A stretch of 64,000 nucleotides of DNA. Source: Siderastrea radians. Taxonomy: Eukaryota > Cnidaria > Anthozoa > Scleractinia > Rhizangiidae. Location of the stretch: contig OZ024895.1 of the NCBI GenBank assembly GCA_964017195.1, forward strand, positions 25,235,375 to 25,299,374, read 5' to 3'. Positions within the stretch are counted from its first letter, which is position 1. Every line of letters begins with the position of its first letter. The notes below the pieces were generated by a model. The model worked only from the letters and a program-made list of their open reading frames with translations. It did no database searches and was not told the DNA's origin. Positions 45,230-58,300 of the stretch are shown in pieces. The position numbers and the translations under genes are program-made.

Positions 45230-46901
45230 ACATACAATTGTATACAAAGGTATAATTCGATCGAAATCAGATTCATTGCTTTAAATAGCAGCTTAGGTTA
45301 TGGTATGATTCGATAGAAATAAGATTCATTGCTTTAAGTTGTAGCTTAGGTTAACATACACTTGTATACAAAGGTAAATTTCGATAGAAATCAAATTAAA
45401 GTAGTCTAATGTTCTTAAAAAAATTGTAAATTTGTAGCTTAAGGTTAAGCATCGGGCATTCATTGCTGTAAACTCTGTACTTAGGTTATTGTCATCGATG
45501 TAATATCGTAGTTCTAGTAAGTTAACAATAAATACAGGTGTATTTGTATAGAAAATCATTTGTGTTTTCTTGAATCCTTACTCCTGACGAGTACGGAAAT
45601 ATACTGTATTATTTATAACTAGGAACTCGGCAAGCCCCCTAGAAACAGATCAATAACATGAAGCGTTGTTGGAGCGGGCGAGGCTACCAGCTATCGAACA
45701 CTAGTAACACGTCAACTAGCACGATCTAAAAAAGATGGTCGATCAAAACATATTTGCAAAAAGAAATGATGATCAAAACAACTAGAAAGTCGAAGAAGAC
45801 ATGATTGATTCATGTTATGTAGGTTTGATTTTGCGATTTTACAAACAAGCTTTTGTCACTTAATTACACACACCTCTCGTCTCGTTGTCGGGATAGATAA
45901 TTCGATTGTGGAACCTCTGGTTCTGGATCTGTGGTTTCTGCTGTAATTTAATACACACACAACTTTTTGTATCGAAACGACTGGGGTTGTATCGAATCGA
46001 CTTCATCTTTGTAACGAACCGACTTAGGAGTGTATCGAAACGACTTGTATCGAAACGACTCCGTTCTAGCGATTATCTCCATTTGCCGAAACTCCTTTTT
46101 TTGTTTCCGGCGTGGTTTCATACGTGATCAACAACACGGCATTTGAAGAAATAGACCAGACACGGGGTAGCAGTGCAGCAGCAATTCAGTTCTCTTTTAG
46201 GAACCAGGCAAATTTTCATTCACGATTTTTATGTTACCAATGCGTCTTCGATCTTGTTTCACTTAGCACCCTGTCGCTTTTGCCTTCTCGTCCAATTTAA
46301 TTTGCTGGAGACCAAAGGAAATGCACTGTCGCGCTGAAAATCAGGGTCACTGTTACGGCATTTATTATTTTCAAAGGCCTGATGTAGTTTTTGAAACGCC
46401 AGCAAGCGACCCTGTCAGTCGGCCGTCGACGAGATTTCCATGCTCAGGAGAAAAGTCGAGCAGACAGAAACGTTGATAGTCAAACTTCAGGCCCACACAG
46501 AAAAGGGCACAAACCCAAGAGACTTGCACTATGTCGCAAAAGCAGACATCACTCTTGACGAGGTTAAGATAAAAATACACTCCATAAAGAGAGAGGCCGA
46601 GCGAAAATTCATAGGCACGCTAACCAAGTTTCATTATCGCCGCGTTGAACGCAACAATGATAAATTGCGAAGGGCCAAATCTGATAAATCTTGATCAATC
46701 TTGGGCTAAGCATATCGTCACATGCTCAGTCAAACAGTTGTACAAATGTTCTACACTCTTCTACCAATTGAGTGGAAAAGATACACCGATAACAAATTCT
46801 CGCTGTGGAATGTCGACAAAAAGGAAATAGAAGAGTTTATTGTCCCAGCAAACAGTCACCACCCGACAATTAAATTTACGGCTGAAATCCCAGACAAAGA
46901 A

Positions 46902-47299
46902 CAGGGGCACCCAACGAGAATATAGTTCAAAACCACTTAACTTAGCATTATTGAACGTATTTTAGTATTTAAATGGTAGATATAGGCGTATTTTTATCCC
47001 CTAAAAACTTTTCATCTGTTCGGATTTCTTAGCTGAAAGTCTAGTGATCCGAAAATTATAGGGATCAAAACTTACCTTTTCGAAAATTTTAGCCAGAAAA
47101 AGGCTCCCGAAAATTCTGGGTGACCTTTTAAGGGTAGAAATCCGTTAAAAAATGGGCAATAATACCATATTTTAGATGTTCGAAAATCCTAGAAGAGGCA
47201 GGCAAGCAAGAAATTTTACAACAAATGTTCCGAAAATTCTAGATCTCAAATCGTCTTCCGAACAGATATTTTCCCGAAAATTGTCGTTGGGTGCCCCTG
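46902..47299. mobile_element. TIR element, CAGGGGCACCCAACGA ends, inserted in the RT remnant
   Basis: CAGGGGCACCCAACGA and TCGTTGGGTGCCCCTG are perfect 16-bp inverted repeats. AAAGAA is duplicated on both sides (46896-46901 and 47300-47305). Copy 2 carries the empty site GACAAAGAAATAAAC (minus strand, near 25635-25650), which confirms a precise insertion. Confidence 0.9.
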
Positions 47300-47583
47300 A
47301 AAGAAATAAACTTCCTAGATACCACTGTTTTAGGCAAAAGATCTAACAAGCAAGCAATCCTTGATATCCGCGCACATTTCAAGCCCACAGAAATTTTCCA
47401 GTACACTTACTTCTCCTCATGCCACCCACAAGGGGTTAGAAAAGGGTTTATCAAAGGTGAAGCCCTACGACTTCTAAGAACAAACTCCAGCGAAATCTTT
47501 CGTTGAGAGTATCACCCAATTCAAAACACGCCTCCGTGCGAGAGACTACCCCAACAGTCCAATAGAAAGAATAACGTCCGAAA

Positions 47584-47869
47584 CAGGGAGTCCATAATAG
47601 TTGAGAAAAGCAAAAATAAATAAAACTAAAATTGTGCTAATTTTTTAAGCTTATATAAAAGTACTATATATTTATATAAGCTTAAATAATTAGCATAACT
47701 GATATCCGCTCGCGCATAAAACAGCTTAGTTCGCGACTACAGTACTGTCGCTAACATCAATCAGCTTGATGCTGCACACAAAAGAAAACCACAGGAAACA
47801 AACAACGCACGATGTTGAGAATTTTAGTTTTATTTATTTTTACTTTTCTCAACTATTGTGGACTCCCTG
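47584..47869. mobile_element. TIR element, CAGGGAGTCCATAATAG ends
   Basis: CAGGGAGTCCATAATAGTTG and the mirrored right end (CAACTATTGTGGACTCCCTG) are inverted repeats extending about 48 bp through AATAAATAAAACTAAAATT. A second inner palindrome around TTTATATAAGCTTA lies at about 47645-47690. It interrupts the RT remnant of composite copy 1; a target duplication is not visible. Confidence 0.8.
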
Positions 47870-49390
47870 TGGAGAGACAGTGCGGAAAAAATTCTGCCTT
47901 TCGTAACAAGGTACCCTCAAGCTGTGCCTAATTTTAAGAACATCCTTATGAGCAAATGGCACTTAATTAAAAATCAACCATTGCTAAGAGAAATATACAA
48001 ACACATTAGCACAAGCAAATGAGCCACGTTTAGCCTGTCAACACTTTATTCATATGTGGGATAGGTGCTTGTTCATTCTTGTTGACAGCCGGCTAAAAAT
48101 CAGCCGTGAGAAAAAAGCCGTCAAATTCAGGCTGAAAGCTCTGATTTTATTTTGAACCCTGCTGCTGTATTCCCCTGGATTTTTCGTTTTCTGGCTATTG
48201 CAGCGTTTTCAGGCTTACTAAGATTTGCTCCAAGCTGTTATGATTCGCTGATAGGGTCGTTTTCATTCGAGGAAGAGTAGTCAGAGCTGGAAATATTCTT
48301 CCTCTGAACTGTCTGCAGTTTCGATGTTTGTCGCCATTTTGAAAAACGTGTTCTTATTTGCGAACCGCTGAACTCAAACCGAGCGGTAGTTCAACTGAGG
48401 GGGAGGGCGTGGGGCACAAGGTTGAATTCCCACGTTGTAAAATGTTATCTATAACATTAAAGAACTAAAATTTCTTATAAGGATACATGACAAGCCTTAA
48501 ACAGTATTATTGGACTTTGTAATTCCCATAAGTTGCTTAAAACTTAATCAAGTTGCCCCAAAAATCAAAAGTTGCTCCAAATGGCAAAAGTTGCCAGAAA
48601 GTTGCTCCAAATAGCAAAAGTTGCCAAAAAGTTTCCGAGCAACTTGTGGCTGAGGCTAACATTAGGTCAGGGTTAAACATGACTCCGCCCTCACTCGCCT
48701 CCAGTTTTCCTCCCTCTCGCAGGCTCATTTCCCTAAAAGCGAATGGTAATCGAACTAGTGCACTGGAGCACCGATGCAGTAAAAACCCGCATACAAGAAC
48801 CAAGCTGATTAAGAACCTACAGGCTAAAAATTTGGCATTTAACGCCCCTTTAGATAAGAACTTGTTGAGCATAATAATTGAAACAGGTTCTTATTTGGAA
48901 AGCCAGAAAAAATAGCAACAGTAACAGTAACACCCAAATATATAACAAAGGTACTATCAACTAGTTTAGTTCAATGTGACAACCTCAGTATACGTTTCTT
49001 ATACATAAGGAAGATACCACATCTATATAGACTAATTATTGTTTGACCAGCAGCAAGCACCTTTCCCTGCATTCAACTTCAGTCGCGTGATGACATTTAT
49101 TCGTTATATCAGAGCAAATTATTTTAAGTTTGGAATTCGTACGTTGTGCTTGTTATATCGTTCGTTATACCGGGATTGCTGTGTCGGGGTTTTGTTCCAT
49201 ACATTTCACTGTAACTTTGGTCGGGCCAAAGAATATGTGAGAGATAAATCCCAAGAAGCACAGAGGTATTAATCATATACATGTATATAGATGTATAGGG
49301 ATTTATACCGACGTTAAAACATTTGATTTCCTTGTCCACCACTCCTGATTAGAAAATTGCGATCTTACCACTTCTCGAGCAATGCCTTAA

Positions 49391-52300
49391 ACCTGGTTCA
49401 TCCGATTGAAGATCGTATTCCTCCGAAAGGAAAAAGAGTTAGAGAAGAAGCAGCTACAAGTCAGTGGAGAGGTGTTGTTGAAGGTTGTCTACAGGGAATC
49501 TACAGAAGTTTCGGCCCCATTTAGGAACATATATGAAAACATCTCACTATGCACTCAGGGAACAGAAGAAGCTGATGATCTTGAGATGTCAAGGTAAGCT
49601 AGTCACTAGCCGAAGACTACTTACCGCTCTACGGTAGATAAAACAACTAAACGATACAAGGAAAAACTTGTGATTAAAAATATCAGTCATTGGTAAAAAA
49701 AGAACAAAAAACCGGTCAGTGGTAGCGGAATAACAAACACGAATTAAATATGCAAACAGGAGGAGTTAACATAGAGCACTCACAATCCATCAAGTCATTA
49801 AGTGTGCATATTGATTCGGATTCAGATCTTCACTGAAAGGAATTTATCCAATACTCTTGAGTAGCATAATTTTAGCTAGCAATATTTGTCAATTTAAAAC
49901 ATGTATATAGTTTAGGGCTATTTTTAAAAATTTTATTCATATTATTTTATTTTCTTAACTCTGGTACCTTTATTTTGTTCAGTATCACTAATTCTGTATT
50001 GTGGAAACATTAGAACGTTTGACACTCCAATGATGACGCTTCACTTACCACTCTTATTAACTCGGTCTCGTTCGGAGACTAGTTGATAGAGCTGATAAAA
50101 TCAACATTAATTGGCTAGCATCTTAATCGAAAGATCGAGAAAGGATTGTCAATAGATCTGTCACTAGGAAACAAGAGGAACACGTTCCTGAGAGTTTAGT
50201 CCCTGACCAACCAACCACGTTTTATTTCAATCTTTCTTACGTGCCTTTTTTATTGCATTGCTACACAGAAAAGAATTCGTCGCCTCCTGAAACTTCGGTT
50301 AGCGCAACAACTTAGACACCAGACTAATTTTTTCTCCTTTCAAGAGGCTACGTTCTTGCATGGTTTATAAGTTCTCGTGCGCGGTCACATCGGTGAGACA
50401 ACTCGACATTTTCCAGAAGTGTTCGTCAACTGCCTTAGCCGCTGGTCCAAACAGTTCCAGTTTTTCCGCAATGCGTGATTCAAGAAGAATGTGTGACATA
50501 GACAATGCGATGATTATTGAACTGATTTCTCTACTTTACGTTTCAATTATGAGTCAATTATTATATTTCGATTGTGGTTTTCTTTCAAGGACACTTTATG
50601 AATACCTCTTTTTCGTGTTTTAAGAGTGGAATTTTTAGGTTTAGGTTTCAGTTGTGATTAGCACTGTCTCACGAACATCGACCGAACATTTGATTTGTAA
50701 AAGTTCTTCCAAGCTAGAGAGATCCACTCTTCAGGTACAATGTTATTTTTTCTTTCATTTTTTCCTTTCATTTGTTTTTAATTTTGTTATATTTTTCATG
50801 CTTATAAATTCGTCACGTTTAGACTTTAGTAGCAATTTTAGTACAATGTAAGCAACCTTTGCTTTGCAGAATCGTTTAAAAGGTATTAAAGAAATCTCGA
50901 AAGCTTGATGCGTTTGTCACCTTCTGTACTAGCCGCCATTCTTTACCTCTGCTGTCTGCTCTCTTCCTACCGGCTTCTGTACGCAGCTTTTATTTTAGGA
51001 CTTTTGCTACTAGTCTCTTCAACTCCAAACAAATAACAATGCAAATAAACGCCCTGTCACGATTGATGACAACCCTTTTCATAAGACCGCGATCCGCTGA
51101 GCCATTATTTTGAGTTCTTGATTATTCATAAGATGTACGAAAGCTACGTAGTCCTCTCGCACGGGCTGCGTCGGAAAAAAAGATTAGGGGTGGAGTGGGG
51201 TGGTTGCCTACGTGCAACCGAGGAAGACTCGGTACTAAGAGGCCATTTGGGGGTAAATACAAGGAAAATCTTCGTCATGCAGTTCATTGAAGGAAGTGAA
51301 AAAAAGTAAGGCTTAAATTAAGCGAAGCTGGAATGGAGGGTACTGTTTCTTATAATGTTTCAGATGCAGTTAGTAGCAAAGGAAACGAAACAAAGAAAGA
51401 GAGGCCGAAGAGCTTAGACTTAGAAAGCTGCAACTTTGTAAACGAGGAGGATCAAACTCCCGATGAGACTCGACAAACCAGAAGGTGACTTGGTCAAATT
51501 TTCAGCGCTTGTGGGTTGAAAGGAAATTATTTCAGGTGTACTCTTTTTCACCTTGTATGTTAGGTATATCGTGTAACTTGTGTGGTTTCTGTTTTGCCAG
51601 CCATAGAAAATCGAAGGAGTTTACTTCCTCGCAAGAAGATTTGCTATCTTCACGCAACGGTGAACTCGAAAGGTAAAAAGTAAGCTTGCAATTAGAACAT
51701 TGATTTAATAGTTTATTTTACTTTGCGCTTACCTTTCCCTTTCTTTTAATGATATGTTTAGAAATCATATCAATGAAGTATACTTCTTTCTGTTTATATT
51801 TGGAAATTACATTTATACAGGACTATCAATTCATGATTTATAAGAATTACATAAGCTTAAACTTAACCTGGCTTACATGTACGTATAAACCAGGCTCAAA
51901 TCTCAGATCATCTTTTTCTGATTCAAGTTTATTTGCATTAAGATTAATGAATGAACCTTTTTGCCGACTGAAATAAAGACGAAAGGTCTTTATAATTATT
52001 TATTGTTTCGAGTTTTCTTTCGCTCAGTGTATCTTACAAGTTTGCTTCGTGCAAATGTGTTCATTTCTAGATTGAATTAAGGTTAAACTTTCAGCCAGAA
52101 TTTCTGTGCGAGTGATAAAAAGTTCCTCTACAGAATCAGGTGTTTTCATCTTATTCACAACCTTATCACAAAGCCAACAGGCTCACAGAAATATTATCCA
52201 AAGGAAAATGCCACTTCTTTTTGCTAGACATTTGATACATTCAGGCGCATTCCTTGTCATTTTTTACCTGTAAGCCAGGATGCATAAGTTGAAAAAAAAT

Positions 52301-55300
52301 ATTCAATATAGCATAATACAGATACATGAATTAATACAAGCTTTATGACCGACAATTTTCGTATTTGCAGTAGGGGAAGTAATGGTCTACCGACCTCAAC
52401 TTGATCCGAGACAACATAAGGAATGTTTAATGTTATTATTAAGTGTTTTTTTTAACCCTACAGGCAAAATATGACTCCTATAGGCACTTAATATGAACTT
52501 ACCTCGCCTCTGGGTTTAAAAGTAGTAGGATTATTTCAGTATGACTAACAAATAGTGTGGAGCAGTAGTAAAAAATTATAGAACCAACAGTTTCATCTAG
52601 AATCTAGATCAAGAATATCATACATCATCACACTTTAGTAAATATATACGGAAAGACATCGCATTATTGTCATTATTGTAGCTGATTATGAATTTTGAAC
52701 ATCGTGTTACATTTAACTATATATACTTTCAGTCGACACGCCAGCTTTACACACTTGAATGAACTGGCTATAGTCTAGTGCTGTAATAGTTATGAGACAG
52801 AATTTCAAAGTGAAACGTGTATAAACAAGATAATAGTACTCTAGCTCGATAAAATGCGGGGTCAATGCCAACCTTACGTTTCAGTTATAAATGTTCAAAA
52901 TTTGAAATTATGTGAATTGACGCGGCTTCTTGGCACAAAACTCCTGGACGACTTTGTCGGCGTGCAGGAGAGCGACTGTAAGCATGCAGGAGAGCGAGAC
53001 CAGACAGCTTCTCTACTCGCATGGTAGACCGCACATAGGTCTTAACCCTCCGCATAGTAACAAAAGAACGCTCAGGGGTTGCTGTCGACACAGGCATCGT
53101 GACAAGGATGGTGAGGATGGCCGTAACATTAGGCTCTTTATTGGTGCAGCAAAGCGTATGCAGGGACGGCGGAGCCAAGGGGGGGGGGGCTGGGGGGGCT
53201 TTAGCCCCCCCTACTTTTGAGGAAGATGACATTTTATTTTGTTTTAGTATGTGGTATGTATAAAGAAATTAAAAAAAAGGAGAACAAGAAAACGAAAGAA
53301 TTCCCTTCAGGTTATTCTCCCAAAGAATAAGAGTATTTGCCAGATGAAACTAGTGTTTAAATTGTTATTGCTTGATTAAGTCACAAGAATTTACAAAGCT
53401 ACAACTTTATACAAACCTCGTCGGAAACTTTTCGCGTTTACGTATTTTTAACATTTTCTCAGCGTGTGCTTCCTTCCCACAGACGGGAAGCTTGTGTCAA
53501 AAAACCGCAGGTTAGGGTAGGAGACCGGAAGGCTGAGAAATAACCTCCAAAATATTGCTGTAAACACTAAAAGTACCTTTCATTTTACACTTTATCCAGG
53601 CTAATTATTTCAAGAAGTATCTCGTGGAGAATGCTGTAAATACGATTTCCAAGACTCTCGATTTCAAAATTTTCTGGGAGAGGGTGCCCCAAGACCCCCC
53701 TACCAACTCGCGCCTCTGGCACTTGTTTTCAGCCCCCCCCCCCACTTCAAAATATGCTCCGCCGTCCCTGGTATGCTGCAGAGTGGTTGGTTTGTCTTCT
53801 GAGTAAACCTGCGCCCACTTTGCTTTCCATCCTACAATCCCATCGTCAAACTCAGTTCTCTCCGTGAAGTTGGGTTCATATGTGTTGAAAATCTTGTCTG
53901 TCGTATCGGGGTTGAGCAGGTGGATCTTTGTGGGGATAAGGTATTGCCCAAGGAATCTTCCAACGATAATACCACTAGGGTTGAAACCTTGTCTTTGCGG
54001 AATTCTAGCAGCTACCACGAATTTTCAGTCCCTAGCTCTTTGTTGACTTTTGGGACGGACTTCACTTGACACTCTTGACAAACCTGTTGGAAGTTTTCAT
54101 AGTGCAGTGACCCGCGGCCCATGGGCTGTCCGTCTGGCCTATATTGCGCGTCCCTGGGGTGGCAGATGGGGGAACCCCCTGATCATCCTGGAGGTGGTCC
54201 TTAAGGTGGATCATGAAAGGGTCGGTTGGGGTACCTGAGAAATAACCAATACACAGGCGTGGACCAAGACGGGCCCAGTTGGCGGGGGCATAACCGGCCT
54301 ACCCTCTCATCAGGGGGTATAAATATAATGAGCGGAGGAATTAGGGCCCCATTGGCTGCAGTATGCATGACCCACCGGCGTGTAGATATGCTGTGATACT
54401 CAGCAACCCCACTCCCAGCTATGGGTCAAATAGCCAGGTGGACCAGACTTGTTAGCTGGGTGAAGGCAGCTGGTCTAGGAGATGGCTACTCCGAAATCAA
54501 AACCAAGCTATGGCGGTGGAGCTTTAAGGAAGCATCCCCTCCACATTGGCCAGCCAACAGAGGGCTTACAACCCACTTCGGTGCTATTACATTGTTACTG
54601 AAACGAACACTAACCACCATGTTTATCCTTCGCTGGGGTAACTCTCCTGTGGTACACCACATATGACGGATATGCTGGTGTGGAACAGGATCCAGAAGTT
54701 GTAGTGGCTGAAAGGACTCAGTGGTGGAACGTGCTCGCACTATTGGTATCTTGATACCAAGTTGACTGGATGATGATGATGATGATGATGAATTACGACA
54801 GCTACCACAAATTTTTAGTCCCTAGCTCTTTGTTGACTTTTGGGACAGACTTCACTTGACACTCTTGACAAAACCTGTTGGAAGTTTTATAGTGTGATGA
54901 CCCACGGGCCCATATTTCAATAAAAAAAACTTGTAAGCCGGTGCTAACCTGGCTTATAGGTAGGTATGTGCCTGGCATTAATGTCTTTCTTTCAGCCACT
55001 GTACTATTTGTATTTTAATATTCGATTTATTTGGCCTATTTGGGGGTTCATTTAAGGCTGGTTTACATGCTTCGATTTGTAGGCCCAATGGTAGTGGAGG
55101 GTGAATCATACGTGTATTTTGACTCTCAGTATGGGGCTAAAAAAATGTCAGTTGTTTTATTAAATCAGGCCAACATTCTCAAAGAAAACGTCATGTTTCA
55201 ACCGCCATATTTTCAATCAAAATCCATAGAATTGCTTGTCGAAATACGTGTATGATTCATGCTTTGTTGTTGTCGTGCTGACAAATCAGGATGACCAGGA

Positions 55301-58300
55301 GCTGAAAAATCGAAGCATGTAAACGCACGTACAGTTCATGCTCTGATAATGTCGGACCAACATATCAGGCTGACAAATCAAGGTGTGTAAACTGGCCGTT
55401 ACATGAAACCACAGACTTGGAACAAGTGCTTGTTGACATTATGAAGTCTAACTAAATCTATTAAATAAACACAAGCATACAAAACATACAGCTGAATAAC
55501 ATTGTACAATCCATGACTCAGGATGACCTTTTCTATTTGTGAAATAAACAGAAGAATAAGCAAAGACATCCTGAACATGCAGTAAGCACAAGCATAAAGG
55601 ACGCTGTGTGTGCACAGTGTTGCCCCGTTTTAGCCTGTGAACAGTCCTCCTGTTGGGGGTAAGGTGATCGAAAAGAAAAAGGTGGAACAGAACCTTTCTT
55701 TTTGCTCTGTCTTGCTCTAGCCTTAGTTTCTGTGCTTTTTAATCTATGTCTTTATTTCATTCCAGAAATAAGCATGTTATGCAGAAGAACTGACAGCAGC
55801 ACATGCATTTGTTTAACTTGTGCCTATTTCACACCAGTTTGCATACAATTTTTCTAACACTTGTTTCTTTTGCTTTGCTCATTTTATCACACAAGTGGCA
55901 AACATGAAGTAAGCAAAAGTGCAAAGAAAATGTAAATATATTTTGATTTCATTTCTGTATGTCTGTAGAAAGGTTATTGAGCAAAATGTTACATAATGTG
56001 GCTGGATTAATATACAGTCGAACCTCTTTGTGCAGCTACTTCTTGTAAGCGACCACCAAAACCACTTTAATTTCCAAAATACCAAACTGTTCTCAGTCAA
56101 ATCACTATATTTGGAACCTCTCATAGGTAACCACCTCTTGTAAGCAGCCACTTTTGGGGCTGACAGTTAGAATATTTCTATTGTTTATAACCTGCAATAA
56201 GCGACCAGTTGACACATGATCCCATCTCACCGGGTGAAAAATGTGGAGTGGCTCTGTACGTACTTGTGACACCTGGTTTCCGCTAATGTCGAGCCTACTG
56301 AACTGTCACTTTGTGAATGCTTTAAAAGAGATAATACAGTTCATTTGTGTTGTATGTCAGTCTCTGCATGGATTATTGAAAGTAAACCTCTAAAACTAAG
56401 AAATCAAAGGTTTGACTGCCTGTGGTCTGATCTCTTCTAAGCGACTACCACTTCCCGTAATTGACCACTTAGGCTTGACATATTTTTAGGTGTTGACTAC
56501 AGGAGGTTCAGCTGTATTTTTACTAGTCAGTTTTCATTTTTGGCAAGCCTTTGGGCAAAAAAGACTAAAACCGATGAGTAAAAAATACACCATCTTTTTA
56601 CACAAACTTGTTGCTGATTAAACAATGTTTATGTGCACACTCAGGGTGACAAAAGCAAGTGAAATATGAGGGCCTAGATGGGGGGGGGGGGGGTTGGCAT
56701 AACAGCCAACACTTAAATTTAGGCCATTTAACAGCTAACAATAAAAAATTCGCTGTAACAGTTAGAATAAATAAATGAATAAGAATTTACACAAAGATTG
56801 AGAAAATGGCCTTTTCTCACATGTCAATGGCAATTTCATCAGTAACATCACTTCAATCTGTGGTTTCAGTTATCCATTTTTCTTGTTTCATTTAGTATCT
56901 AGAATGGTTGTAGCACTTTTAAAACTGTAATTTCATACTAGTAACAGTTAACAGTGAAAATTCGGGCTGTACAACACTTAACAGTAAAAAATATTTGGCC
57001 CATAACACTTAACAGTAAACCCCATCTTGGCCCTCAAATATGGTATGCAAAAAAGAGTACATAACCTGACCTAATAATTTCATTTTATAGTCCTGATGAT
57101 GGTGAAGAAAGTTGTCAAAGAACTTCATCAAGAGGGTATAACTGATTTGTATTGTAAAATATACTCATTACAATTTGAAAATTGCTTTGCTAAGTTTGAA
57201 GTTATTATAAGGAAAATAATAAGGTGCTCATTCCTGTTTTATTCAGTTGTATTTGGATGTTCAAGAATAGTTTACAGGGTCTTGTTTTGCTTGGAATGAC
57301 AGTTGTAATCCTTGTTGACATCATTCTTTTTCATTTATTTTTTTCACGCTTTTCAATTTAGTTTTTACAGCAATATAATAATGTCTTGAATCTGTTAACT
57401 GATCAGTTTCTTAGAACTTTGTTAAATGAAATGTGTGTTAAAGAGTAAAAAGAATTAATTTTATAAATAGTGTCTGAAAGGATTACAAATTTTATATTTT
57501 TGACCGTCAATGACCAACATGCTTTTCTCAACAACTGAATGCTTTCAGTATTGCCCATAATAAATAAAATTATCATTGTAACAAGCTTGAGAGAAATTAA
57601 TGGAGTCATTAAAAGGAGAATTCACATTTTGATTAGCTTCCCCAAAGAAGGATTTTTTCTCAGGGTGGAGGGAGGTTAGAGCTATGCATAGGCTATGAAA
57701 GGGTTAAACACAAGGGGTTTGGGGACTGGTTCCTGCTTAATGTTGACAATGTTTATGGGTGTTGTATTACGTTGGTCATCTTCTGTTTGATTCTCTTTTA
57801 GTCAAAGTATAACAAGCAGTTTAAAATCCAAAATAAGAGATTTGAGTCCTTCAAGAAAATCCCCAAGTTCAAGTTCAGCTCCTAAGGCAGAGAGGAAAAC
57901 CAGCAAGGGGAAGACAACTTCAAGATTGCCTGTGAGTTTACACAGTTATAGTCATGACTTTGGAGAATTTCTTTAGTTCTAACACCTATACAAGTATGGA
58001 TAGGATGGGTGTATGTTAGGAAGAAATACTTTCAACCTTCTTAACCTTCTCAAAGGATCAGACTCAAGTCTCTACATTATGACTCTGTATATTAGAGTTT
58101 CTATTCATGACTGTTACTTCCCCAGGGTCAAGATAACTATTTGGGAGCGTTTCTAGGCACTTTTACATATTTGTAAACCATGGTACTAATTCCTGGTAAT
58201 TTAGCCAGAGTTTATAAATTCAAGGACTGTGTAAGCCATACTTTGTCTTAACAAAATGCAACTTTCATTTTCTTCCTTGTTTTAATTCATAGTTTCAAAT

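Larger units (their letters stand above)
43132..46061 (+). mobile_element. Mutator-like (MULE) transposon with clustered GTCGTTTCGATACA terminal repeats
   Basis: The left end holds four direct copies of GTCGTTTCGATACA-type motifs plus AAGTCGTTTCGTTACAA. The right end holds the same series in reverse (TTGTAACGAACCGACTT, TGTATCGAAACGAC). The interior encodes a MULE transposase (44075-45229). Tandemly related segments (AACATACACTTGTATACAAA, TTCGATAGAAATCA) follow the coding part at 45220-45400. The target duplication is not clear. It interrupts composite copy 1. Confidence 0.75.
46441..48010 (+). pseudogene. Truncated Penelope-like reverse transcriptase remnant, copy 1
   Basis: Blocks in order are an N-terminal segment (VKLQAHTEKGTNPRDLHYVA, AERKFIGTLTKFHYRRVE) and a late RT block (WKRYTDNKFSLWNV, FIVPANSHHPT). 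After an inserted TIR element come the thumb region (INFLDTTV, HFKPTEIFQYTYFSSCHPQG, GFIKGEALRLLRTNSSE) and, after a second insert, FKNILMSKWHLIKNQPLLRE. The catalytic YxDD is degraded to YTDN. No GIY-YIG endonuclease domain is present. Compared with copy 2 it keeps DITLDEVKIKIHS, which copy 2 has lost. Confidence 0.68.
42822..48161 (+). mobile_element. TIR-bounded composite element with truncated Penelope-like RT, copy 1
   Basis: It starts CAGGGTCCAAAATAGCAGCC and ends ATTTTATTTTGAACCCTG, flanked by a perfect 5-bp duplication CTGCT (42817-42821 and 48162-48166). The order of parts matches copy 2 (23215-26623). It is expanded by a Mutator-like transposon (43132-46061) and two small TIR elements (46902-47299, 47584-47869). 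Without these it is about 1.7 kb. It lies inside the hAT-like element 42199-48658. Confidence 0.8.
42199..48658. mobile_element. Outer hAT-like TIR element hosting the whole nest
   Basis: The left end TAGCCTTAGCCATAAGTTGC and the mirrored right end (TAGCCTCAGCCACAAGTTGC) are inverted repeats. They are flanked by a perfect 8-bp duplication ACATTAGG (42191-42198 and 48659-48666), the hAT hallmark. Both subterminal regions carry repeated AAGTTGCTCCAAA motifs (42215-42315 and 48535-48645). The element has been enlarged to 6.46 kb by the composite element at 42822-48161 and its own insertions; its own sequence is about 1.1 kb. No transposase of its own is visible. Confidence 0.82.

Noticed and set aside
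50655..50734. Possible extra exon ending CTCTTCAG|GTACAATG
   Set aside because: It enters in phase 2 and leaves in phase 0, which breaks the reading frame of the next exon.
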